A DNA stretch of 11,434 nt from an uncultured Arcobacter sp. (GTDB taxonomy: Bacteria > Campylobacterota > Campylobacteria > Campylobacterales > Arcobacteraceae): contig CALMBI010000169.1 in the NCBI GenBank assembly GCA_937860115.1, forward strand, positions 1 through 11,434. The letters are read 5' to 3'. A program made the position numbers and the translations under genes. Shown one piece after another: positions 1-7,423 of the stretch (positions are counted from its first letter, which is position 1; every line of letters starts with the position of its first letter). Below the pieces are notes generated by a model. That model was not told the DNA's origin. It saw only the letters and a program-made list of their open reading frames with translations, and ran no database searches.

Positions 1-41
1 CCTTCATGTCAATAAATTAATGCTTAGTAATTTTTAGGCAT

Positions 42-86
42 AAAAAAAGCCTTAGCTAAAGAGTCTGGAACTCGCTAACTAAGGCT
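42..86 (-). terminator. Intrinsic terminator of the tRNA operon
   Basis: Read on the minus strand, the arms AGCCTTAG and CTAAGGCT close a hairpin at 48-86. The pairing continues inward through GAGT/ACTC to about 17 pairs with one mismatch and two G-T wobbles, around a 5-base loop. A run of seven T follows on the minus strand. It starts 3 bases after the encoded CCA of tRNA-Leu, so it ends the Pro-His-Arg-Leu transcript. Confidence 0.9.
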
Positions 87-89
87 AAG

Positions 90-173
90 TGGTGCGGACG
101 GAGAGACTCGAACTCTCACACCAGTGGCACCAGCTCCTAAGGCTGGCGTGTCTACCAATTTCACCACGTCCGC
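90..173 (-). tRNA. tRNA-Leu (anticodon TAG)
   Basis: The acceptor arms GCGGACG and CGTCCGC pair fully and are followed by discriminator A and an encoded CCA. The anticodon loop CTTAGGA sits on a CCAGC/GCTGG stem, giving TAG (leucine, CUN codons). The long class II variable arm typical of tRNA-Leu is present. It is the last gene of the cluster, 7 bases after tRNA-Arg. Confidence 0.96.
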
Positions 174-180
174 AAATAAG

Positions 181-257
<77 letters not shown>

Positions 258-300
258 TTGTAAAACTTTGGAATATTATCATACTAAACTTAAAAATAGA

Positions 301-378
301 TGGGGTAGATAATGGGGCTCGAACCCACGACCCTCGGAACCACAACCCGATGCTCTAACCAACTGAGCTATACCTACC
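301..378 (-). tRNA. tRNA-His (anticodon GTG)
   Basis: The anticodon loop TTGTGGT gives GTG. The acceptor stem GTAGGTA/TATCTAC is preceded by the extra G(-1) that marks tRNA-His; here it is encoded and faces C73, and CCA is also encoded. Including G(-1) and CCA the gene is 78 bases. Second gene of the cluster. Confidence 0.96.
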
Positions 379-411
379 ATAAGTAAGTATTTTTAAATTT
401 AAAACAATAAA

Positions 412-489
412 TGGTCGGAGTGAGAGGATTCGAACCTCCGACCCCCTGGTCCCAAACCAGGTGCGCTAACCAGACTGCGCTACACTCCG
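412..489 (-). tRNA. tRNA-Pro (anticodon TGG)
   Basis: Acceptor arms CGGAGTG and CACTCCG pair perfectly, with discriminator A and an encoded CCA. The anticodon loop TTTGGGA on CCTGG/CCAGG gives TGG. It is the first gene of the tRNA operon, and its mature 5' end lies about 28 bases downstream of the predicted transcription start. Confidence 0.96.
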
Positions 490-524
490 TACTTAATGAA
501 CACCATCATTTAAAATGGAGTGGA

Positions 525-553
525 ATTATAGTAAATTTTTTTGTATTTGTCAA
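525..553 (-). promoter_or_regulatory. Consensus sigma70 promoter of the tRNA operon
   Basis: On the minus strand a perfect -35 (TTGACA, 548-553) and a perfect -10 (TATAAT, 525-530) are separated by exactly 17 bases. The 40 bases upstream are almost pure A/T with A and T tracts, as in an UP element. Transcription should start near 517-519 and read Pro, His, Arg, Leu. Confidence 0.92.
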
Positions 554-593
554 GAGTTTTTGAAAAAATATTTTTATTTTCTAAATTTTAAAG

Positions 594-621
594 TATAAAT
601 CCCTATTTCTAGGGATTTATA
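594..621 (-). terminator. Hairpin terminator after thiG
   Basis: A perfect 12-base-pair inverted repeat (594-605 and 610-621) closes on a GAAA tetraloop when read on the minus strand. It begins 5 bases beyond the thiG stop codon. The following minus-strand sequence, CTTTAAAATTT, is AT-rich but not a clean T run, so termination may be partial. It separates the thiG operon from the tRNA promoter. Confidence 0.7.
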
Positions 622-625
622 AAGA

Positions 626-1405
626 CTAAAATTGAATTAGTCCATCGATAGGTGAACTAGCAGTTGCATATGGTTTTTTAGGAATTCTTCCTGCTTTATA
701 TCCGAGTCTTCCTGCAATTACTGCGTGTTTAAATGCTTCAGCCATAGCCATTGGGTTTTGTGCCTGAGCGATTGCAGTATTTGCTAAGATCCCTTCAACA
801 CCCAGTTCCATAGCAGCAGCAGCGTCACTTGCACATCCTAGCCCTGCATCTACAATAACAGGGACACTAACAGCATCTTTGATAAATGCAATATTATATG
901 GATTCTGAATCCCAAGACCAGAACCAATAGGTGCCGCAAGTGGCATAATAGCATCAGCACCAGCTTGTTCTAATCTTTTTGCTATGATTGGATCATCACT
1001 TGTATATGCCATGATTGTGAATCCATCTTTTTTTAACACTTCACAAGCTTTGATTGTTTCAATTACATCTGGATAGAGAGTTTTTTGCGCATCACCAATC
1101 ACTTCAAGTTTAATGATATCTATCCCAGTAGCTTCTCTCATAAGTCTAAATGTTGTGATAGCCTCTTCTGCTGTAAAGCACCCTGCACTATTTGGCAACA
1201 ATTTTATATTTGTATCTTTAAAATAATCTAGTAAATTTTCTTCGTGAGGATTTGTGATATTGACTCTTCTTATAGCAACAGTGATCAGTTCACTTCCACT
1301 TGCTAGTGTTGCTTCCCTTGTAGTTTGGAAATCTTTATATTTTCCACTCCCAACTATCAATCTACTATTAAATTCATATTTACCAACTTTTAATATATCA
1401 GCCAT
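626..1405 (-). CDS. thiG: Thiazole synthase ThiG
   Basis: ThiG builds the thiazole phosphate ring of thiamine from deoxyxylulose 5-phosphate, dehydroglycine and the ThiS thiocarboxylate; it is a cytosolic TIM-barrel enzyme. The 259 residues match the family length (E. coli 256). Visible landmarks are IVGSGKY near residue 17, PNSAGC at 71-76, the Schiff-base lysine K99 in IIKLEV, the glycine-rich PIGSGLGI at 159-166, and the phosphate-binding DAGLG and NTAIA motifs at 187-191 and 209-213. The start is ATG with AAAGGG about 5 bases upstream. It lies 60 bases after nnr on the same strand, so it is probably the last gene of that operon. The partners thiS, thiF and thiH are not in the window, so here thiG stands apart from the pathway genes it often clusters with. 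Confidence 0.97.
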   Translation of the reverse strand: MADILKVGKYEFNSRLIVGSGKYKDFQTTREATLASGSELITVAIRRVNITNPHEENLLDYFKDTNIKLLPNSAGCFTAEEAITTFRLMREATGIDIIKLEVIGDAQKTLYPDVIETIKACEVLKKDGFTIMAYTSDDPIIAKRLEQAGADAIMPLAAPIGSGLGIQNPYNIAFIKDAVSVPVIVDAGLGCASDAAAAMELGVEGILANTAIAQAQNPMAMAEAFKHAVIAGRLGYKAGRIPKKPYATASSPIDGLIQF

Positions 1406-1465
1406 TATAACCCTTTAGTTCAATTTTTGGCAAATAATAACGATGATTTTCTTTTATTTGGCTTT

Positions 1466-2815
1466 TTAGAGTTTCTTAATTTCTTCTATTAAATCTTGAG
1501 GTTTCATAGAGTAATCATTCTTTTGATAATTTATAGCGGCAAAACTATGAGCTAAACTTGCAACAATAGCACTTTTTAATGGTGAATACCTCTGTGCAAG
1601 CAAAGAACCAATAAGTCCACTTAAAACATCTCCACTACCACCAAAACTAAGTCTTGAGCTACCAAAAGGATTAATATAGATAGTATTTTCATATGCGATC
1701 AAGCTATTTGATCCTTTTAAAAGTAACACTATATGTGGATATCTTGTACTAAATTTTTCTACATACATAAATCGATTTTCTTGTAACTCATTGACACTTA
1801 TGGTTCCAAGCCCACATAAAGTATATAGTGAACAAAACTCTTTTGGATGTGGAGTAATCACGATATTTTTTTGCTCCAAAATCTTCAAAATTTTCCTATC
1901 ATAAAAAAGATCTGCATCGATGATCTTTGCAATTTCATTATTAAAAAATTTTTCATCAATCCCTTTCCCTAGCCCCATTCCAATAGCTACTGCAGTTGTA
2001 TTTATTGGCAATGTTTCATTTTGCATAATATGTAAAGGAAGATTTTTATCATTTGTTATAGCACTTACAAGTCCAACCCCAAAAGCAAAGCCCGCTTCAC
2101 ATGATAAGATACCTGCTCCCCTTTTTTCACCAATAATAACCGCAAGATGACCAAAAGTGCCTTTATGAGCTGTAAGTGTTTTTCTAAATGGGAGTTCCAT
2201 ATCTTCTTTATCTAAAAGATAGCAGTTTGTATCTGTTTCATAATTGTCTCTTGAGATTCCAAGATCGCCCACTAAAATCTCGCCAGTATAATCTTTCATA
2301 CTATCTTCAAAAAGTCTTTTTTTGAGTGCCCCCATAGTTATTGTGATATCAGCTCGAAATGGTTTTGTTGGAAAATCACAAGCAATTTTGTAGCCATTTG
2401 TTTGATTTAACTTATCTATCAAATTTTGCATTTCGTGATCTAATTTTTTATTAAATCCACTTCCAAAAAGTGCTTCAACTATCACATCATATGAATTTTG
2501 TAGTTCATTTACTATTTTTACACCTACTTTGGTTGCACGATCAATTTGCGCTAAAGCCATTGGAGATTTTGGTTGGAGCGCAACATATAATTCTACATTA
2601 TAGTCATTTGCAAGTATTCTTGCTAGTGTAATCCCATCTGCCCCGTTATTTCCGCTTCCCACTACAATCAGAAGTGAACTTTTTTTTGAAAATTTACTTT
2701 TTATAACAAACGCTATAGAAAGTGCTGCATTTTCCATAAGGATATCTTCTGTTAAAGAAAATAATTCATAACACCTTTTATCAAGAGTGCCTACTTCATC
2801 AAATACTTTTTGCAT
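1466..2815 (-). CDS. nnr: Bifunctional NAD(P)H-hydrate repair enzyme Nnr (epimerase and ADP-dependent dehydratase)
   Basis: The protein repairs hydrated NADH and NADPH. Its N-terminal YjeF_N domain (about 1-205) epimerises the R form, and its C-terminal YjeF_C domain (about 210-449) dehydrates the S form using ADP. In YjeF_N, GSGNNGADG (53-61) is the nucleotide-binding loop and D147 is the probable catalytic aspartate. In YjeF_C, HKGTFGH (217-223), GMGLGKG (279-285), DAD (300-302), TPHPKE (321-326), LLKG (365-368) and GGSGDVLSG (392-400, catalytic D396) appear in family order. At 449 residues it is shorter than E. coli Nnr (about 515). Part of the difference is a shortened loop after D147, where the usual PSG reads PTK. 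Its ATG overlaps the stop codon of the upstream SUI1-type gene by one base, implying translational coupling. The fusion call is firm; epimerase activity is slightly less certain. Confidence 0.95.
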   Translation of the reverse strand: MQKVFDEVGTLDKRCYELFSLTEDILMENAALSIAFVIKSKFSKKSSLLIVVGSGNNGADGITLARILANDYNVELYVALQPKSPMALAQIDRATKVGVKIVNELQNSYDVIVEALFGSGFNKKLDHEMQNLIDKLNQTNGYKIACDFPTKPFRADITITMGALKKRLFEDSMKDYTGEILVGDLGISRDNYETDTNCYLLDKEDMELPFRKTLTAHKGTFGHLAVIIGEKRGAGILSCEAGFAFGVGLVSAITNDKNLPLHIMQNETLPINTTAVAIGMGLGKGIDEKFFNNEIAKIIDADLFYDRKILKILEQKNIVITPHPKEFCSLYTLCGLGTISVNELQENRFMYVEKFSTRYPHIVLLLKGSNSLIAYENTIYINPFGSSRLSFGGSGDVLSGLIGSLLAQRYSPLKSAIVASLAHSFAAINYQKNDYSMKPQDLIEEIKKL

Positions 2816-3135
2816 TATTTTTTCCTAAATTTCCATCCATCTTTCTCAAGTATCTCAATGATTTTTTCTTTTTTATCACCTTGAATCTCTATCCATTCAT
2901 CACTTATAGTTCCACCACACGCAAGCTTTTTCTTTAAAAGTGAAAGTACCTCTTTTTTCTCTTTTTCGCCTATTTGAAATCTACCCACCAAAGTAACTGG
3001 TTTTCCATTTCTTTTTTCAAAAGTAAATACAAGCTGATGTTGATTTTTTGAAATCATTGGATCATTTTTACTTTCTATCTTAGTTTTTTTTGTATCATAG
3101 CTCTCTTGATCTAATTTAGCACCTATAGTAAACAT
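2815..3135 (-). CDS. yciH: YciH/SUI1-family translation initiation factor
   Basis: A 106-residue protein with one SUI1 (eIF1-like) domain over about residues 35-106. The diagnostic stretch is KKLACGGT (69-76), then an IEIQGD strand and a C-terminal helix ending in GWKFRKK, as in bacterial YciH proteins. In E. coli YciH has been linked to fidelity of translation initiation; the exact role in this lineage is not established. The N-terminal 30 residues are lysine-rich and probably flexible. The ATG has AAGGA 11 bases upstream. It is the first gene of a run with nnr (1-base overlap) and thiG, and is divergent from nrdA across 137 bases. No functional link among the three is obvious. Confidence 0.93.
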   Translation of the reverse strand: MFTIGAKLDQESYDTKKTKIESKNDPMISKNQHQLVFTFEKRNGKPVTLVGRFQIGEKEKKEVLSLLKKKLACGGTISDEWIEIQGDKKEKIIEILEKDGWKFRKK

Positions 3136-3170
3136 TTTATAATTTTTCCTTATAACTTAAAGTTTAATTC

Positions 3171-3178
3171 TGTATAAC
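3171..3178 (-). promoter_or_regulatory. Possible extended -10 of the yciH-nnr-thiG operon
   Basis: On the minus strand, TGTTATAC contains an extended -10 (TGn) and a TATACA hexamer. It lies about 35 bases upstream of the yciH start. No recognisable -35 is present, which is common in Campylobacterota. Assigned by pattern and position only. Confidence 0.4.
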
Positions 3179-3216
3179 AAAATAATAACATTAAAAGATT
3201 AAATTTATAAATTGTT

Positions 3217-3225
3217 TGCTAGAAT
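3217..3225 (+). promoter_or_regulatory. Probable extended -10 promoter of nrdA
   Basis: TGCTAGAAT combines a TGn extension with TAGAAT (5 of 6 matches to the -10). A start near 3232 would give a leader of about 40 bases before the nrdA ATG. There is no good -35 at 16-18 bases. The same 9-mer occurs upstream of trpA. I found no obvious NrdR-box pair in this intergenic region. Confidence 0.55.
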
Positions 3226-3272
3226 TCACGCCTTAATTTTATTAAATATTTCCAACAAAGGTAGCAAGTTCT

Positions 3273-5657
3273 ATGTCTATTATGATAAAAAAACGAAACG
3301 GTCGAAAAGAGATCTTAGATATTACAAAGATTCAAAAACACACGATTGCAGCGACAGAGGGATTAGACGGTGTAAGCCAAAGTGAGCTAGAAATAGATGC
3401 TCAAATTAAATTTATTGATGGTATGAGTTCAAGTGATATCCAAGATGCACTTATAAAAACAGCTGTTGAAAAGATCGATATCGATGTACCTAACTGGACA
3501 TTTGTAGCTTCTAGATTATTTTTATATGATCTTTATCACAGAGCTGGAAAAGCAACTCATGGTATCAAAGGAAACGCATACGGTCATCTCAAAGACTATA
3601 TCGCAAATGGTCAAAAAGAGGGGCGAATTATCCCTGAATTAGAAAATGGATATGATCTTGATGATCTCAATAGTACACTTGTACCTTGTAGAGATAAACT
3701 TTTTACATATCTTGGAATAAAAACACTTAATGATAGATATCTACTAAAAAATTCTAAAGGGGAACCGATAGAACTTCCACAACAAATGTTTATGGGAATT
3801 GCGATGTTTTTGGCTCAAAATGAAGCAGACAAACAAGAAAAAGCAAAAGAGTTTTACCATGTTATTTCACAATTTGAAGTGATGCTTGCAACTCCAACAT
3901 TATCTAATGCTAGAACAAACAGACACCAACTAAGTAGCTGTTATATTGGATCAAGCCCAGATAATATCGAAGGGATTTTTGATGGATACAAAGAGATGGG
4001 ACTTCTTTCAAAATTTGGTGGAGGAATCGGATGGGATTGGAATAATATCCGAGCTTTAGGTGGAGTTATAGACAACCACAAAAGTGCAGCAGGTGGAGTT
4101 GTACCATTCTTAAAAATCACAAATGATATAGCACTTGCAGTTGATCAACTTGGTACTAGAAAAGGAGCAATCGCTGTTTATCTTGAACCATGGCATATGG
4201 ATATCGTTGATTTTATCGATTTAAAGAAAAATAGTGGGGAAGAGAGACGAAGAGCTCACGATTTATTCCCTGCACTTTGGATAAGTGACCTTTTTATGGA
4301 AAGGGTATTAGCCGATGCACATTGGACATTATTTGATCCTTATGAAGTAAAAGATTTATCAACTTTAAGTGGCGAAGCATTTACTAAAAGATATGAAGAG
4401 TATGAAGCTAATGAAACTATTACAAAAGACCAAATGAAAGCAAAAGACCTTTGGAAAAAAGTTTTAACTTCATATTTTGAAAGTGGTAGTCCATTTTTAT
4501 GTTTTAAAGATAATGCAAACAAAGCAAACCCAAATGCTCATACAGGATTTATTAGAAGTTCAAATCTTTGTACAGAAATATTCCAAAATACAGAACCAAA
4601 CTACTATAAAGTAAAAATCGAATTTAATGATGGTTCAGTAAGTTTACATGACGAATTTGAGGATGTAACGGTTGATAGTGGAGTAATAAAAAAAGCAAAT
4701 AAAATAACTGCCTTAGATAAAATTGGTGGAAAACAAATTTTTATAGTAGAAAAAGAGAAAATTGATGGTAAAACAGCTGTTTGTAATCTTGCATCTGTAA
4801 ACTTAAGTAAAATCAATACAAAAGAGGATATCGAAAGAGTTGTCCCTATTGCTATGAGAATGCTTGACAATGTAATCGATCTTAACTTCTATCCACTCAA
4901 AAAAGTAAAAGTAACTAATAATGCAACAAGAGCTGTTGGACTTGGAGTAATGGGTGAAGCACAAATGGTGGCAGAATCATTTATCCACTGGGGTTCAAAT
5001 GAACACTTCAAAAAAATTGATTCTATTATGGAAGCGATCAGTTACAACGCTATCAAAGCATCATCAGATTTAGCGATCGAAAAAGGAAAATATCCAGAAT
5101 TTGATGGAAGTAATTGGTCAAAAGGAATTATGCCACACGACCACTCACCAAAAGCTGTTGATATATTGATCGATAGAGATCTATTTGATTCAAGTTATGA
5201 CTGGGATAGTTTAAGAGAAAAAGTAAAAAAAGATGGTATGAGAAATGGATATCTTATGGCTATAGCACCAACATCTTCTATCTCTATTTTAGTTGGAACT
5301 ACACAAGCTATTGAGCCTGTATATAAAAGAAAATGGTATGAAGAGAATCTTTCAGGACTTATCCCTGTAGTTGTACCAAATCTTAGCCCATCAACATGGG
5401 AATACTACAAACCAGCGTATGAAATAGAGCAAACAGATCTTATCAAAGCTGCGGCAATTAGACAAAGATGGATCGATCAAGGACAAAGTACAAATATCTT
5501 CATGGCTCTAAATAGAGCAAGTGGGAAATACCTTCACGAGATCTATACATTAGCGTGGCAATTGGGGCTTAAATCAACTTATTATCTAAGAGGACAATCA
5601 CCTGAAGCAGTAAAAGAAGTAGCAGATAGAAGCACAGAGTGTGTTGGTTGTCAATAA
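3273..5657 (+). CDS. nrdA: Class I ribonucleoside-diphosphate reductase, alpha subunit NrdA
   Basis: The large subunit reduces ribonucleoside diphosphates to deoxyribonucleotides in the cytosol, using a radical generated by NrdB. Residues 4-90 form an ATP-cone regulatory domain. The active site shows C223 and C504 as the reducible pair, and N431, C433 and E435 (NLCTE) as the radical cysteine group. The loop PTSSIS (666-671), the radical-transfer pair Y770-Y771 and the C-terminal CVGC (790-793), which re-reduces the active site, are all present, so the enzyme should be functional. C433 and C504 are 71 residues apart against 23 in E. coli; the extra segment (about 438-500) is described in the findings. 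The ATG has AAAGG 11 bases upstream; M4 is a less likely start. nrdB follows 17 bases later. Confidence 0.97.
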   Translation: MSIMIKKRNGRKEILDITKIQKHTIAATEGLDGVSQSELEIDAQIKFIDGMSSSDIQDALIKTAVEKIDIDVPNWTFVASRLFLYDLYHRAGKATHGIKGNAYGHLKDYIANGQKEGRIIPELENGYDLDDLNSTLVPCRDKLFTYLGIKTLNDRYLLKNSKGEPIELPQQMFMGIAMFLAQNEADKQEKAKEFYHVISQFEVMLATPTLSNARTNRHQLSSCYIGSSPDNIEGIFDGYKEMGLLSKFGGGIGWDWNNIRALGGVIDNHKSAAGGVVPFLKITNDIALAVDQLGTRKGAIAVYLEPWHMDIVDFIDLKKNSGEERRRAHDLFPALWISDLFMERVLADAHWTLFDPYEVKDLSTLSGEAFTKRYEEYEANETITKDQMKAKDLWKKVLTSYFESGSPFLCFKDNANKANPNAHTGFIRSSNLCTEIFQNTEPNYYKVKIEFNDGSVSLHDEFEDVTVDSGVIKKANKITALDKIGGKQIFIVEKEKIDGKTAVCNLASVNLSKINTKEDIERVVPIAMRMLDNVIDLNFYPLKKVKVTNNATRAVGLGVMGEAQMVAESFIHWGSNEHFKKIDSIMEAISYNAIKASSDLAIEKGKYPEFDGSNWSKGIMPHDHSPKAVDILIDRDLFDSSYDWDSLREKVKKDGMRNGYLMAIAPTSSISILVGTTQAIEPVYKRKWYEENLSGLIPVVVPNLSPSTWEYYKPAYEIEQTDLIKAAAIRQRWIDQGQSTNIFMALNRASGKYLHEIYTLAWQLGLKSTYYLRGQSPEAVKEVADRSTECVGCQ

Positions 5658-5674
5658 ACAAGGAACAATAATTT

Positions 5675-6703
5675 ATGAGTAATATAGAAAAAAAAGTAAT
5701 CTATAACCCAGATTCAAAAGAAAATATCAACGATAGAAGAACATTTGGTGGAAATCCAGATGGTATGATCAACTTTACAAGATGTAAATATGAGTGGGCA
5801 ACAAAACTTTGGGATATGATGGAAGCAAACACTTGGTTTCCAAGAGAAGTACAAATGACAGGTGATGCAAAGGATTATAAATTTTTAACACCTGCAGAAA
5901 AAAGAATGTATGATTTAGTTCTATCTCAACTTATTTTTATGGATAGTTTACAGACAAACAATCTTATGGATAATATCAATCCATATATCACTGCACCAGA
6001 AATCAATGCATGCCTAAGTAGACAAAGTTATGAAGAGGCAAACCACTCAAAATCGTATGCTGTTATGGTTGAATCTATCAGTGATAATACAGATAAAATC
6101 TATGATATGTGGAAAAATGATGCAAAACTAAGAGAAAAAAACAACTTTATAGCTGGAGTTTATAAAAATCTAAGTGGTGATATAACAGATGAAAAGATTG
6201 TTCTTGCTATGTTTGCAAATCAAGTACTTGAAGGGCTCTATTTTTATTCAGGCTTTGCTGCTATGTATGCACTTGGAAAATCAGGAAAAATGCTTGGTTC
6301 TAGTCAAATGATCAGATTTATCCAAAGAGATGAAGTAACTCATCTTTTGATGTTCCAAAATCTTATCAATAGCACAAGAAAAGAGAGACCTGAACTATTT
6401 ACACAAGAGCTTGAAGCAAAAGTAAGAGATATGTTTAGAACTGCTGTTGATTTAGAAGCTTCGTGGGGAGCATATATCACTCAAGGACAAATCCTTGGTT
6501 TCACTGATAAGATCATCAGACAATATATCGAGTATTTAGCAGATCAAAGACTTGAAGCTGTTGGTTACAAATCAATGTACAATGTAAAACACCCTATCCC
6601 TTGGGTTGATGGATATGCATCATTTAATGATCAAAGAACAAACTTTTTTGAAGGAAATGTTGTGAACTACTCAAAAGGTTCACTTGATTTTGATGATTTC
6701 TAA
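5675..6703 (+). CDS. nrdB: Class I ribonucleoside-diphosphate reductase, beta subunit NrdB
   Basis: The small subunit houses the dinuclear metal centre and stable tyrosyl radical that start catalysis in NrdA. The ligand set is complete: D90 (MDSLQ), E121 and H124 (EEANH), E186 (LEGLYF), E220 and H223 (RDEVTH). Y128, four residues after H124, matches the radical Tyr122 of E. coli, so this is a tyrosyl-radical type, not a tyrosine-less class Ic enzyme. Y332 is a candidate for the E. coli Tyr356 radical-transfer role, and the acidic tail ending LDFDDF should dock on NrdA. Length is 342 residues (E. coli 376). A good AAGGAA lies 9 bases before the ATG. No NrdI is in the window, so the choice between iron and manganese is open. 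Confidence 0.97.
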   Translation: MSNIEKKVIYNPDSKENINDRRTFGGNPDGMINFTRCKYEWATKLWDMMEANTWFPREVQMTGDAKDYKFLTPAEKRMYDLVLSQLIFMDSLQTNNLMDNINPYITAPEINACLSRQSYEEANHSKSYAVMVESISDNTDKIYDMWKNDAKLREKNNFIAGVYKNLSGDITDEKIVLAMFANQVLEGLYFYSGFAAMYALGKSGKMLGSSQMIRFIQRDEVTHLLMFQNLINSTRKERPELFTQELEAKVRDMFRTAVDLEASWGAYITQGQILGFTDKIIRQYIEYLADQRLEAVGYKSMYNVKHPIPWVDGYASFNDQRTNFFEGNVVNYSKGSLDFDDF

Positions 6704-6706
6704 GAG

Positions 6707-7423
6707 ATGAACTTAGTTTCACTTCAATTTATAACAACTAATAACTTTGAAGATAATCTTCAAAAGTTGGTTGAACTTATCAAACAAACTCCAAATAACT
6801 CGCTAATTCTTGCACCAGAACTTTGTCTTTCTGGATACTCTTATGAAAGTATGCAAAATGCTGCTGATTTTACACTTCATGCTATAGAGATTTTAAAACA
6901 ATTGGCTAGTAATAAAATCATTTCACTTACTATGACAACTAAAATTGATGAAAATTATTATAATACTCTTTATATTTTTTCAAAAAAGAAGATAGTACAT
7001 ACTCAATCAAAACATCACCTTTTTCCTCTCGGTGAAGAAGAGAAATATTTCACAAGTGGTAATGCAGAAGATATAAAATTAATCGAAATCGATGGTCTAA
7101 AAATAGCTGCACTTATTTGTTTTGAACTTAGATTTACTAATCTTTGGGATAGAGTAAAAGGTGCCGATATTATTCTTGTTCCAGCAATGTGGGGAAAAAT
7201 ACGAAAAACCCACTATGAAACTCTCACTCAAGCACTTTCTATCTCAAATCAATGTTATGTGATAGCAAGTGATAGTGCAAATAAGGATATGGCAAAAGGG
7301 AGTGGAGTAATAGATCCATTTGGAGATTGTTACAGAGATGATTATGCTGAAATACTTGCAAAAAAATATGAGCCTTCACTTATAAAAAAAATGAGACGAT
7401 ATATCAATACAGGGATAAATTAA
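6707..7423 (+). CDS. Nitrilase-superfamily carbon-nitrogen hydrolase, substrate unknown
   Basis: This 238-residue protein has the catalytic Glu-Lys-Cys triad of the superfamily in order and spacing: E38 in LAPELCLSGY, K102 in QSKHHLFP, and C138 in ALICFELRF. It should therefore hydrolyse an amide or nitrile in the cytosol. It is a stand-alone domain, slightly shorter than typical Nit/omega-amidase members (260-280). Nothing here separates omega-amidase, deaminated-glutathione amidase or another specificity. The ATG lies 3 bases after the nrdB stop and lacks a separate strong ribosome binding site, so translation is probably coupled to nrdB. The position suggests a role alongside nucleotide synthesis or metabolite clean-up, but that is inference. 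Confidence 0.88.
   Translation: MNLVSLQFITTNNFEDNLQKLVELIKQTPNNSLILAPELCLSGYSYESMQNAADFTLHAIEILKQLASNKIISLTMTTKIDENYYNTLYIFSKKKIVHTQSKHHLFPLGEEEKYFTSGNAEDIKLIEIDGLKIAALICFELRFTNLWDRVKGADIILVPAMWGKIRKTHYETLTQALSISNQCYVIASDSANKDMAKGSGVIDPFGDCYRDDYAEILAKKYEPSLIKKMRRYINTGIN

Noticed and set aside
1429..1462. Imperfect inverted repeat between nnr and thiG
   Set aside because: Nine pairs with one mismatch and a 16-base loop; the only T run follows on the plus strand, where there is no gene to terminate.
1920..2150. 76-codon plus-strand frame
   Set aside because: It lies inside nnr on the opposite strand and shows no ribosome binding site or family pattern.
4584..4778. An active intein in NrdA
   Set aside because: The insert is only about 48 residues, with no N-terminal Cys/Ser splice residue, no His-Asn end and no endonuclease domain; the flanking active-site cysteines are in one continuous frame.
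4340..4870. Two minus-strand frames (4340-4522 and 4604-4870)
   Set aside because: Both are antisense to nrdA, whose residues are conserved throughout this stretch; they are reverse-strand shadows.
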